A stretch of 6,401 bases of DNA. It comes from an uncultured Eubacteriales bacterium. Its GTDB lineage: Bacteria; Bacillota; Clostridia; Oscillospirales; Oscillospiraceae. Each line of letters opens with the position of its first letter. Within the stretch, counting starts at the first letter, position 1. The notes under the pieces are model-generated. The model ran no database searches. It was not told where the DNA came from and saw only the letters and a list, made by a program, of their open reading frames with translations. Below, piece by piece: positions 1 through 6,110 of this stretch. Where the stretch lies: NCBI GenBank assembly GCA_902477055.1, contig CABSFY010000105.1, positions 1-6,401 on the forward strand. Reading direction: 5' to 3'. The position numbers and the translations under genes are program-made.

Positions 1-1574
1 CCGTCGGCCACCTCGGCATCGACGAGCAGTCCGAGCCGTGGACCTCGACCTCCGTCATTAAGAACACCACCGGCATCGATGCGCTCATCGACGGCCACTC
101 TCACAGCACCTTTACCAAGACCGAGAAGAACAAGGACGGCAAGGATGTCGTCGTCGCCCAGACCGGCACGAAGCTGAAGAATATCGGCCATATGGTGATC
201 GCTCCCGACGGAAAGATCACCGCTGAGCTGGTTCCCGTTGCTGCCGGTGTCGCACCGTACAACGGGGCCATTGCAAAGAAGGTCGCTGCGCTTCAGGAGG
301 AAGTCGATGAAGTCAGCAAGAAGGTCGTTGCCAAGACCGAGGTCGATCTGACCACGCTCAATCCCGAAACCGGCAAGCGCGCCGTCCGCAGCGCGGAAAC
401 CAACCTCGGCGACCTCTGCGCCGACGCTTACCGTGACCTGCTCGGCACCGATATTGCCTTCGTCAACGGCGGCGGCGTCCGCGCCGACATCAAGAAGGGC
501 GACATCACCTACGGCCAGATCATTGCCGTGCATCCCTTCGGCAACACCGCCTGCAAGATCGAAGTCACCGGCGAACAGATTTGGACCGCGCTGGAGATCG
601 GCTCTGCTGCATTGCCCGGCGAGTCCGGCGGCTTCCTGCAGGTTTCCGGCCTTGAGTATACCGTCAATACCGCCATCCCCACCCCGGCCCGCTTCGATGA
701 GAACAAGAATTTCGTCAAGCTCGAGGGTGAGCACAGAGTCACCGATGTTAAGATCGGCGGCCAGCCGCTCGATGTCAAGAAGACCTACACCCTCGGCGGC
801 CATAACTATATGCTCATCAACGGCGGCGACGGCTACACCGTATTCAAGGGCTCCAAGATCCTCGCGCAGGAGGTTGCCATTGACAACGAAGTCCTCATCA
901 AGTACATCACCGGCAAGCTCGAGGGCGTTATCTCCAAGGATTCCATCTACGCCAACCCGACCGGTGAAGGCCGCATCCATATCGTCCACACCGTCCCGTC
1001 CGTGGAGCTTCCGTTCACCGACGTGAAGGAAACCGACTGGTTCTATGCGGATGTCAAGACGGTCTACGGGCTGGGCGTGGTCAACGGCACGACGCCGACC
1101 ACCTTCGAGCCGGAGGCCAATGTCACCCGTGCGCAGTTCATCACCATGCTCTACCGTCTTGACGGCGAGAACAAGGTCGAAGACGGCACGAACTCCTTCA
1201 CCGATCTGCAAAAGGATGCCTACTACACCGACGCTATCAACTGGGGTGTGAAGGCCGGCATCACCAACGGCGTGAGCAAGACGGAATTCGCACCGGACGA
1301 GAACATCACCCGTGAGCAGATCGCAACCATGCTGTTCCGCTACGCGACCTACGCAAAGAAGGCCGACCTCGACAAGAAGGTCGATCTGGCCGCGAAGTTC
1401 AAGGACGCTGCCAAGGTCTCCGACTATGCGAAGGAAGCCCTGCAGTGGGCCGCAGCGGTCGAGGTCGTCCGCGGCGACGATGTTGGCACCATCCGCCCGC
1501 AGGATAACGCCACCCGCGCCGAAGCCGCTGCCCTCATGGTCCGCGTCGGCGCCCTCGCAGCAGCAGAAAAGTAA
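1..1574 (+). CDS. SLH-anchored 5'-nucleotidase/metallophosphatase, 5' end missing
   Basis: The reading frame is open from the window edge (first full codon at 3) to TAA at 1572-1574, giving 523 visible residues, so the start and signal peptide lie upstream. The ATG at 192 is internal, because conserved family sequence precedes it. The visible part opens at the end of the metallophosphatase domain: residues VGHLGID carry the fourth-motif histidine and IDGHSHS (about residues 29-35) is the intact GHxH metal-binding motif. The 5'-nucleotidase C-terminal domain follows, with NLGDLCADA, VNGGGVR (about 154-160), HPFGN and GGDGY. The conserved R and the aromatic pair F and Y correspond to the nucleotide-binding residues of UshA/CD73-type enzymes. 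Three SLH modules start near residues 338, 400 and 466. Family knowledge predicts extracellular hydrolysis of nucleotides or related phosphoesters while anchored to the cell wall; the exact substrate cannot be read. Codon choice is strongly biased to C-ending codons and AAG, which suggests high expression. Confidence 0.93.
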   Translation, partial: VGHLGIDEQSEPWTSTSVIKNTTGIDALIDGHSHSTFTKTEKNKDGKDVVVAQTGTKLKNIGHMVIAPDGKITAELVPVAAGVAPYNGAIAKKVAALQEEVDEVSKKVVAKTEVDLTTLNPETGKRAVRSAETNLGDLCADAYRDLLGTDIAFVNGGGVRADIKKGDITYGQIIAVHPFGNTACKIEVTGEQIWTALEIGSAALPGESGGFLQVSGLEYTVNTAIPTPARFDENKNFVKLEGEHRVTDVKIGGQPLDVKKTYTLGGHNYMLINGGDGYTVFKGSKILAQEVAIDNEVLIKYITGKLEGVISKDSIYANPTGEGRIHIVHTVPSVELPFTDVKETDWFYADVKTVYGLGVVNGTTPTTFEPEANVTRAQFITMLYRLDGENKVEDGTNSFTDLQKDAYYTDAINWGVKAGITNGVSKTEFAPDENITREQIATMLFRYATYAKKADLDKKVDLAAKFKDAAKVSDYAKEALQWAAAVEVVRGDDVGTIRPQDNATRAEAAALMVRVGALAAAEK

Positions 1575-1623
1575 GCAAAGCACAATTTTCAAAGGAGCAG
1601 CTCTCCGGAGCTGCTCCTTTTTG
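1122..1623 (+). repeat. 502-bp perfect direct repeat, copy 1 (SLH tail, stop and terminator)
   Basis: This stretch is identical at every base to 5492-5993, at a constant offset of 4370. It begins inside the first SLH module at VTRAQF and runs through SLH modules 2 and 3, the stop codon and the intrinsic terminator. It ends one base past the terminator T-run. The 108 bases just upstream (1014-1121 against 5384-5491) align without gaps but differ at 25 positions, about 77% identity. The bases after 1623 are unrelated. Such sharp edges, with identity running into non-coding sequence, point to recent gene conversion or cassette duplication rather than selection on the protein. Confidence 0.97.
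1591..1622 (+). terminator. Intrinsic terminator of the first SLH nucleotidase gene
   Basis: A perfect 13-bp stem (arms 1591-1603 and 1608-1620) closes a TCCG tetraloop and runs into five T residues at 1618-1622. It begins 16 bases after the stop codon. The A-rich start of the left arm, with TTTT just upstream, means it may also work weakly on the opposite strand. The same terminator recurs at 5961-5992. Confidence 0.93.
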
Positions 1624-1631
1624 ACACGCTG

Positions 1632-1672
1632 AAACGGCCGTGCCGGGTAACCGGTGCGGTCGTTTTATTTTT
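1632..1672 (+). terminator. Second, back-to-back intrinsic terminator
   Basis: Ten bases after the first terminator lies a second long hairpin. Arms 1633-1646 and 1651-1664 pair over 14 bp with three G-U wobbles, the loop is GTAA (a GNRA-type tetraloop), and the tail is TTTT-A-TTTTT ending at 1672. It lies just outside the 502-bp repeat and has no counterpart after the second nucleotidase gene. It probably backs up the first terminator and insulates the lipoprotein gene from read-through. Confidence 0.75.
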
Positions 1673-1719
1673 GGAAAAAACTGGAACTTAAATTTCAAAT
1701 CGCCGTCTAAAAGACAAAA

Positions 1720-1737
1720 GGACGGAGCGCTCCGTCC
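1720..1737. promoter_or_regulatory. 18-bp perfect palindrome upstream of the lipoprotein gene
   Basis: Positions 1720-1737 read the same on both strands (half-site GGACGGAGC). It lies 45 bases before the lipoprotein start codon, where a dimeric regulator could bind or a transcript hairpin could form. Read on the minus strand it is followed by CTTTT-G-TCTTTT, so it could also be a minus-strand terminator, although no minus-strand gene is evident here. The palindrome is seen directly; its role is a guess. Confidence 0.4.
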
Positions 1738-1782
1738 GCAGCAGAGAGGATAACGGAATTTCAGAAGAAAGGGGTCAGCATA

Positions 1783-2853
1783 ATGAAGCTCGAAATCGCC
1801 TGTATTTTGCTGGCAGTGCTGCTGCTTTTGTGCGCCTGTGCGCAGCCGCTGCTTTCTACGGATACCACAGCGCCGCAGACCGACGAAAAACCCGAACTGA
1901 CGACCATCCTGATGACCGACCTGACCGCGCCGTCCGCGACCGAGGGGGCGAGGTATGACTTTCGTTACTATTTCGGCATGGATACGAAGCTCTGCCTGCT
2001 CGACGACGCACAGATGGAAACGCTGACGACCCTTGCCGAAACGACGCGGACGGGGACCTATCCGACGTTTCCCAATCCCTATCCCAGCGACCACGGCGGC
2101 CCGGAATATCCAATCGACGCGGCGCTGAGCGACCGCGAACGGGAGGCGGGGGAGCGCTTCCTGCGCGAGTGCATCGGCTCGACCGAGGAAGCACTGCAAT
2201 TTGAGGTTGACGGTGACTTGGGAAATTATGTCACTTATACCGGCAGCGCGCTGACGCTCACCGTCGGGCCGGATTCCATGACGATCAGCGAGTTCAGCGG
2301 CTTTGCCGAGGACTTCACGCCGGAGGCCATCCTGAACGAGCCGATGGTGCTGGCCGCGATGCGCTTTCTGGCGATCGACACACCGCACGTCCGGCAGTCC
2401 GCCGTGCCGGAGAGCGACTGCACGCTGGCCTCCCGCAGCGTGATGATCTCACAGCAGGACGACGATGCGCTGCAGCAGCTTCTGAACGACACCTTCCACA
2501 GCGTTACCGTCCAACGCACGGAGGAGGACGGCGGCGTTACCGTCAGCTTCTCCTACGGTGAGATGCCGGAAAGCGACGGCGAGGCCGCGGTCGATGTCAC
2601 GGACGAGCGGCTCAAGGCGCTTTTTGACGGCTTTTTCGGCGACGAGGGGCCGGAGGAATATTATGTCCAGATCGTCTACAGCCCGCGCGTCGATGTCGGC
2701 CGCTTTGTTCCCTGCTGCCGCATCTACACCCCGGAGCCGGACTGCCCGCCGGTTGACGGCAAAACCGTCTGCACCGTCAGCAACCTGAGCCTCGACTTCA
2801 TCTCCGACTTCTCCGAACCCCTCTGCTCCCTGCCCCTCGCCCCCGAAGGCTGA
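1783..2853 (+). CDS. Predicted lipoprotein of unknown function
   Basis: This complete gene encodes 356 residues. The ATG at 1783 has a purine-rich ribosome binding site (GAAAGGGG, about 1767-1774) eight bases upstream. The N-terminus is a short type II signal peptide: few charges, a hydrophobic run at residues 5-16, then a lipobox-like LCAC with the probable lipidated cysteine at 19. A low-complexity Thr/Pro/Asp/Glu-rich linker (about residues 22-55) follows, as is common between a lipid anchor and a folded domain. The rest is acidic and soluble, with no further membrane segment and no catalytic motif I can name. Cysteines at about 70, 168, 208, 318, 319, 329, 337 and 350 could allow disulfides. 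I do not recognise the family. It is flanked upstream by two terminators and so is probably transcribed alone. Its codon use is more mixed than that of the nucleotidase genes, suggesting lower expression. A solute-binding or structural surface role is possible but unsupported. Confidence 0.85.
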   Translation: MKLEIACILLAVLLLLCACAQPLLSTDTTAPQTDEKPELTTILMTDLTAPSATEGARYDFRYYFGMDTKLCLLDDAQMETLTTLAETTRTGTYPTFPNPYPSDHGGPEYPIDAALSDREREAGERFLRECIGSTEEALQFEVDGDLGNYVTYTGSALTLTVGPDSMTISEFSGFAEDFTPEAILNEPMVLAAMRFLAIDTPHVRQSAVPESDCTLASRSVMISQQDDDALQQLLNDTFHSVTVQRTEEDGGVTVSFSYGEMPESDGEAAVDVTDERLKALFDGFFGDEGPEEYYVQIVYSPRVDVGRFVPCCRIYTPEPDCPPVDGKTVCTVSNLSLDFISDFSEPLCSLPLAPEG

Positions 2854-2870
2854 ACCTACGCACCATCCAA

Positions 2871-2959
2871 AGGCTCCCTTGTGTAAAGTGAGCTGTCAGC
2901 GAAGCTGACGGAAGGATTGCGTTCTTGCGCTTTGCGCAAGAACAGCGGGCTTTGCCCGC
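2871..2959. repeat. Cluster of four short hairpins after the lipoprotein gene
   Basis: Four adjacent inverted repeats begin 18 bases after the stop codon. They are 2873-2880 with 2886-2893 (8 bp, one mismatch), 2895-2900 with 2904-2909 (6 bp, GAA loop), 2921-2930 with 2934-2943 (perfect 10 bp, TTT loop) and 2945-2950 with 2954-2959 (6 bp, TTT loop). None is followed by a T-run, so they are not typical intrinsic terminators. From memory, similar short hairpin segments are scattered between genes in gut Clostridia. They may protect the lipoprotein mRNA 3' end. No gene lies in 2854-3352; the minus-strand open frames here overlap these repeats and have no credible start signals. Confidence 0.6.
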
Positions 2960-2992
2960 AATTGCAGGCACTTTGATTTTGCTGCAAATCAA

Positions 2993-3107
2993 GCCGCAGT
3001 GTGCGCCTGCGGGCGTGGGGACCCGCCTTTGGCCGTGACAGCTTCCCCTGCGGGGAAGCCAAGGCGCTGCGGCGCAAGGGCGGGCGGTCAATGACTGCCT
3101 CTACGGC
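2993..3107 (+). repeat. Intergenic repeat module, copy A
   Basis: This 115-bp segment matches the reverse complement of 6181-6305 over its whole length, with scattered substitutions and about 10 extra bases in the other copy. Shared blocks include GGCCGTGACAGCTTCCCC, GGGCGGGCGGTCAATGAC and CCTCTACGGC. It contains internal inverted repeats such as GCTTCCCC with GGGGAAGC. An open frame spelling RDSFP-GEA-ALR--GGRSMTASTA survives in both copies, but it follows from the DNA repeat and is not evidence of a gene. Confidence 0.85.
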
Positions 3108-3135
3108 GTGGAACGGGAGTCTGTGCGGAATTCGC

Positions 3136-3157
3136 GGCGGGGTGAGGTCACCCCGCC
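3136..3157. repeat. GC-rich hairpin next to repeat module A
   Basis: Arms 3136-3145 (GGCGGGGTGA) and 3148-3157 are perfect reverse complements separated by GG. The hairpin is followed by CCTACG, the same sequence that closes the right end of the element at 6111-6367. It is flanked by two copies of CGGAATTCG (3126-3134 and 3165-3173). It looks like the variable outer hairpin of the mosaic repeat rather than a terminator, as there is no T-run. Confidence 0.6.
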
Positions 3158-3267
3158 CTACGAACGGAATTCGGCGCTGCATCCGGTGCGGATTGTGCAT
3201 CTTGTCAAATTTTGGCGGGTCGATTTGTGGACTTCGCCTAAAATCGGGCGGGATAGGGAAGTGGTAC

Positions 3268-3296
3268 TTGCGTCTTTTCTACGTGTGTGGTACACT
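3268..3296 (+). promoter_or_regulatory. Probable vegetative promoter of the second nucleotidase gene
   Basis: A -35-like TTGCGT (3268-3273) lies 17 bases from a -10-like TACACT (3291-3296), which is preceded by TGG, an extended -10 feature. Transcription would start near 3303 and leave a leader of about 50 bases. The leader contains a small hairpin (ACCGG 3310-3314, loop TTTTT, CCGGT 3320-3324). The match is moderate: four of six bases in the -10, weak in the -35, with ideal spacing. It is the best promoter candidate in the gap. Confidence 0.55.
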
Positions 3297-3340
3297 GGGA
3301 ATGGATTGGACCGGTTTTTCCGGTGCAACATATTTTACTT

Positions 3341-3346
3341 AGGAGG
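3341..3346 (+). promoter_or_regulatory. Shine-Dalgarno site fixing the start at 3353
   Basis: AGGAGG lies six bases before the ATG at 3353, an ideal distance. The frame is also open upstream to a GTG at 3287, but that codon overlaps the likely promoter, has no ribosome binding site, and would bury the signal peptide. The ATG at 3353 is therefore the start. Confidence 0.92.
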
Positions 3347-3352
3347 TTTGCT

Positions 3353-5944
3353 ATGAAAAGAGTTCTATCCGTCGTTTTGACCCTACTGCTCTTACTCTCG
3401 CTCATCCCCGCTTCCGTTTTCGCAGCCGATCCGTATACGCGCGCCGACGCGGCCGTGTATCTGGCGGAGAAGTTTGCGCTGGCGGACATCCATGCCTTGG
3501 ACATCGAAGGCATGGAAAAGACCCCGAAGGAGCTGGGCTATTCCGCTTCCTCGGAAGCCATCACATCCAAAAATGTCATCGCTGCCGCAAAGGACTGCGT
3601 TGAGCTGACCGAGGCGCCCAAGATCGAGGCCGTCGTCAACGCGCTGCTTCTGCCGTTGGCGGACGATGAATTGAGCTTCAAGCCCAACGACCCCATCACC
3701 GTCCGCGAAATGGCCACCGCCGTTGCCAAGGGTATGTACGGCGCGGACCTGAAGATCGACCATCTGAAAAAGGCCATCGATAACGGCCTGTTCAAGGCGG
3801 CCGACATCACCGACCAGCCCATTACCAAGGAGCAGGTCAATACCCTGTTCGCCTTCCTGAACGACACGAAGATCGTTGCGATGTTTGCGACCGCGGATAT
3901 CCACGGCAACTACATCCCCTATAAGTCCTCCGACGGCAAGTTTGAGATCGGCTCCGTTGCCCGCATCAAGACCGTCATGGACGAGGTCAGAACCGCCGTT
4001 GGCAAAGATAACGTCATCTATGTTGACGGCGGCGACTCCCCGTACAACACCACGCTGGCGAACGTCACCATGGGCAAGGTTTCCGTCGATGCGCTCAACG
4101 CGCTGGGCCTGAAGGCTACCGTCCTCGGCAACCACGACTTCGACTACTCGCTGGAAAACCTGCTCACCCTCCGCGACAGAGCGTCCTACGCCATGCTCTC
4201 GGCCAACACCAAGTTCCGCGAGGGCAAGACCTATGAGGGCGAGAACACCTATCCGTTCGGCGATTACATCACCGTCAACGCCGCCGGCCTGAAGTTCGGC
4301 ATCTTCGGCGTGACCGACGACCAGAGCGCCGAAACGACCCTTTACACCAACACCCGCGACATCGAATGGGACGACGATCTGACCAAGGCCACAGAGCTGG
4401 TCAATAAGCTCAAGACCGACGAAAAGTGCGACGTCGTTGTCGCCCTGTCCCACGTCCACAGCAAGAACACCCAGCTCGTCGCCGACAACAAGGCCGTTGA
4501 TATCTCCATCGGCGGCGGCAACGACATCGCGGGCCGCCCGACCATCGTCAACGACACCCAGTACCTCATCAACCCCAGCAAGCATGGCGAGGCGCTCAAC
4601 CAGATCAACGTTGTCGTTTATAACGGCAAGATGACCGGCATCGTCTACAACCAGATCTTCCTGACCGAGGCGTACAAGGAAGATGCCGCCGTTAAGAAGA
4701 TCGTCGACGACTACAACGCCGAGGTCGGCAAGGCACTGGAGAAGGTCATCGGCTACAGCGCCCAGAATCTCGAATGGTCCACCCAGCTCGTCCGCGGCCA
4801 GAACTCCCCGATTGCGAATCTGGTCACCGATGCGCTGCTCGACTTCTTCGCCGACTATGAGCCCGACATCTGCCTCGTCAACGGCGGCGGTATGCGCTCC
4901 TCCATTCCGGAGGGCGAGGTCACGCTCAAGGTCTGCAACTCTGTCCTGCCGTTCGATAACGACATGATGCTTGTGGAGGCTCCGGGTGCAGCCATCCTCG
5001 CCGCGCTGGAAAACGGTGTCAGTGCGCTGCCCAGCCTGCACGGAAAATTCGCCCAGCCCGCCGGTATTACCTACACCGCTGACCTGACCAAGGAGCCCGG
5101 TAAGCGCGTTTCCGACGTAAAGCTCAAGGACGGCACCAAGCTCGACCCGACAAAGCGCTATAAGGTCGTTATCAACAGCTTCATCGCCGGCGGCGGCGAC
5201 GGCTACTCGATGCTCAACGTGCTCAACGAGGAAGCCGGTCTTGCCAAGGATGTGAAGATCATCACCCACGTCAACAAGACTTATATGCGCCACGCATTAC
5301 AGGCTTACTTCGAGAAGTCTACCAAGGAAAAGCCCATCAAGATCGATCTGAACGAAGTCCGTATCAAGCTCATCGAGCAGCCCTTCACCGACGTGAAGGA
5401 AGCCGACTGGTTCTATTCCGACGTGCTGGCGATGTACCGCGCGGGCGTCATCAAGGGCATGACCGAGACCACGTTCGAGCCGGAAGGCAAGGTCACCCGT
5501 GCGCAGTTCATCACCATGCTCTACCGTCTTGACGGCGAGAACAAGGTCGAAGACGGCACGAACTCCTTCACCGATCTGCAAAAGGATGCCTACTACACCG
5601 ACGCTATCAACTGGGGTGTGAAGGCCGGCATCACCAACGGCGTGAGCAAGACGGAATTCGCACCGGACGAGAACATCACCCGTGAGCAGATCGCAACCAT
5701 GCTGTTCCGCTACGCGACCTACGCAAAGAAGGCCGACCTCGACAAGAAGGTCGATCTGGCCGCGAAGTTCAAGGACGCTGCCAAGGTCTCCGACTATGCG
5801 AAGGAAGCCCTGCAGTGGGCCGCAGCGGTCGAGGTCGTCCGCGGCGACGATGTTGGCACCATCCGCCCGCAGGATAACGCCACCCGCGCCGAAGCCGCTG
5901 CCCTCATGGTCCGCGTCGGCGCCCTCGCAGCAGCAGAAAAGTAA
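3353..5944 (+). CDS. SLH-anchored 5'-nucleotidase-like protein with altered metal site
   Basis: This complete gene encodes 863 residues. A Sec signal peptide (KR, then a Leu-rich core, likely cleavage after VFA at residue 24) is followed by about 145 residues with SLH-like pieces (TRADAAVYLAEKF; FKPNDPITVREMATAVAKG at 109-127; ITKEQVNTLFAFL at 157-169). The metallophosphatase domain follows, with ADIHGN (D182, H184), GGD (D228), GNHDFD (N260, H261, D264) and LSHVH (H367). The usual GHxH motif reads GGGND (387-391), so both histidine positions are lost, while the corresponding motif in gene 1 is intact. The nucleotidase C-terminal domain has NGGGMR (510-515), LPFDN (F534) and GGDGY (Y618), so the nucleotide pocket looks preserved. 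SLH modules start near 678, 739 and 806. Family knowledge suggests a cell-wall-bound nucleotide phosphohydrolase; whether it is active, metal-altered or only a binder is open. The gene has its own promoter and terminator. Confidence 0.93.
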   Translation: MKRVLSVVLTLLLLLSLIPASVFAADPYTRADAAVYLAEKFALADIHALDIEGMEKTPKELGYSASSEAITSKNVIAAAKDCVELTEAPKIEAVVNALLLPLADDELSFKPNDPITVREMATAVAKGMYGADLKIDHLKKAIDNGLFKAADITDQPITKEQVNTLFAFLNDTKIVAMFATADIHGNYIPYKSSDGKFEIGSVARIKTVMDEVRTAVGKDNVIYVDGGDSPYNTTLANVTMGKVSVDALNALGLKATVLGNHDFDYSLENLLTLRDRASYAMLSANTKFREGKTYEGENTYPFGDYITVNAAGLKFGIFGVTDDQSAETTLYTNTRDIEWDDDLTKATELVNKLKTDEKCDVVVALSHVHSKNTQLVADNKAVDISIGGGNDIAGRPTIVNDTQYLINPSKHGEALNQINVVVYNGKMTGIVYNQIFLTEAYKEDAAVKKIVDDYNAEVGKALEKVIGYSAQNLEWSTQLVRGQNSPIANLVTDALLDFFADYEPDICLVNGGGMRSSIPEGEVTLKVCNSVLPFDNDMMLVEAPGAAILAALENGVSALPSLHGKFAQPAGITYTADLTKEPGKRVSDVKLKDGTKLDPTKRYKVVINSFIAGGGDGYSMLNVLNEEAGLAKDVKIITHVNKTYMRHALQAYFEKSTKEKPIKIDLNEVRIKLIEQPFTDVKEADWFYSDVLAMYRAGVIKGMTETTFEPEGKVTRAQFITMLYRLDGENKVEDGTNSFTDLQKDAYYTDAINWGVKAGITNGVSKTEFAPDENITREQIATMLFRYATYAKKADLDKKVDLAAKFKDAAKVSDYAKEALQWAAAVEVVRGDDVGTIRPQDNATRAEAAALMVRVGALAAAEK

Positions 5945-5993
5945 GCAAAGCACAATTTTCAAAGGAGCAGCTCTCCGGAGCTGCTCCTTTTTG
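5492..5993 (+). repeat. 502-bp perfect direct repeat, copy 2 (SLH tail, stop and terminator)
   Basis: This is the second copy of 1122-1623, in the same orientation and without a single difference. It encodes the end of SLH module 1, all of modules 2 and 3, the AAAEK C-terminus, the stop codon and the terminator. Recombination between the two copies would delete exactly 4370 bp, including the lipoprotein gene and nearly all of the second nucleotidase gene, while leaving gene 1 with an intact tail. Confidence 0.97.
5961..5992 (+). terminator. Intrinsic terminator of the second SLH nucleotidase gene
   Basis: This is the same 13-bp stem with TCCG loop and five-T tail as at 1591-1622, beginning 16 bases after the stop codon. 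It lies within the perfect repeat. No second backup hairpin follows this copy. Confidence 0.93.
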
Positions 5994-6110
5994 CATCCCC
6001 ACCGCCCCGCCGCTTGCAGGAACCATCGTTCCACGCCGTAGGGACGGCAGCGGGACGAGGGAATAATGCGATTACGCGGGGAACGCCCTTGGAAGCAAAA
6101 ACATTCCCTT
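5994..6110. other. Non-coding spacer without a recognised gene
   Basis: I find no gene with a credible start in this stretch, and none in the rest of the window to 6401. One detail stands out: CGTTCCACGCCGTA (6027-6040) is the reverse complement of 3102-3115, which covers the right edge of repeat module A. A fragment of that repeat family may therefore lie here too. The last bases (6368-6401) contain AAGGAG near 6370, but no start codon follows at a suitable distance. Confidence 0.5.

Noticed and set aside
1671..1700. Promoter for the lipoprotein gene: TTGGAA, 18 bases, TCAAAT
   Set aside because: The match is weak and the -35 overlaps the tail of the second terminator; several AT-rich alternatives are equally plausible, so I do not call it.
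1534..2388. 284-residue minus-strand open frame over the terminators and lipoprotein gene
   Set aside because: It runs through two + strand terminators and opposite a gene with a good ribosome binding site and signal peptide. The translation is low-complexity and Arg/Gly-rich.
2871..3157. CRISPR array
   Set aside because: The hairpins differ in sequence and there are no regularly spaced identical repeats or unique spacers.
3001..3342. 113-residue open frame with RDSFP-GEA and GGRSMTASTA segments, also found at 6072-6353 on the minus strand
   Set aside because: The resemblance between the two follows from the shared intergenic DNA repeat. The frames have no ribosome binding site and diverge outside the repeat.
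3287..3352. Upstream GTG start for the second nucleotidase
   Set aside because: It overlaps the likely promoter and lacks a ribosome binding site, while AGGAGG lies at ideal distance from the ATG at 3353, which starts a clean signal peptide.
3392..5293. Long 633-residue open frame on the minus strand
   Set aside because: It lies wholly opposite the second nucleotidase gene and arises from that gene's C-ending codon bias. Its Val/Gly/Asp/Leu-rich translation has no domain motifs, and the + strand frame has clear family motifs.
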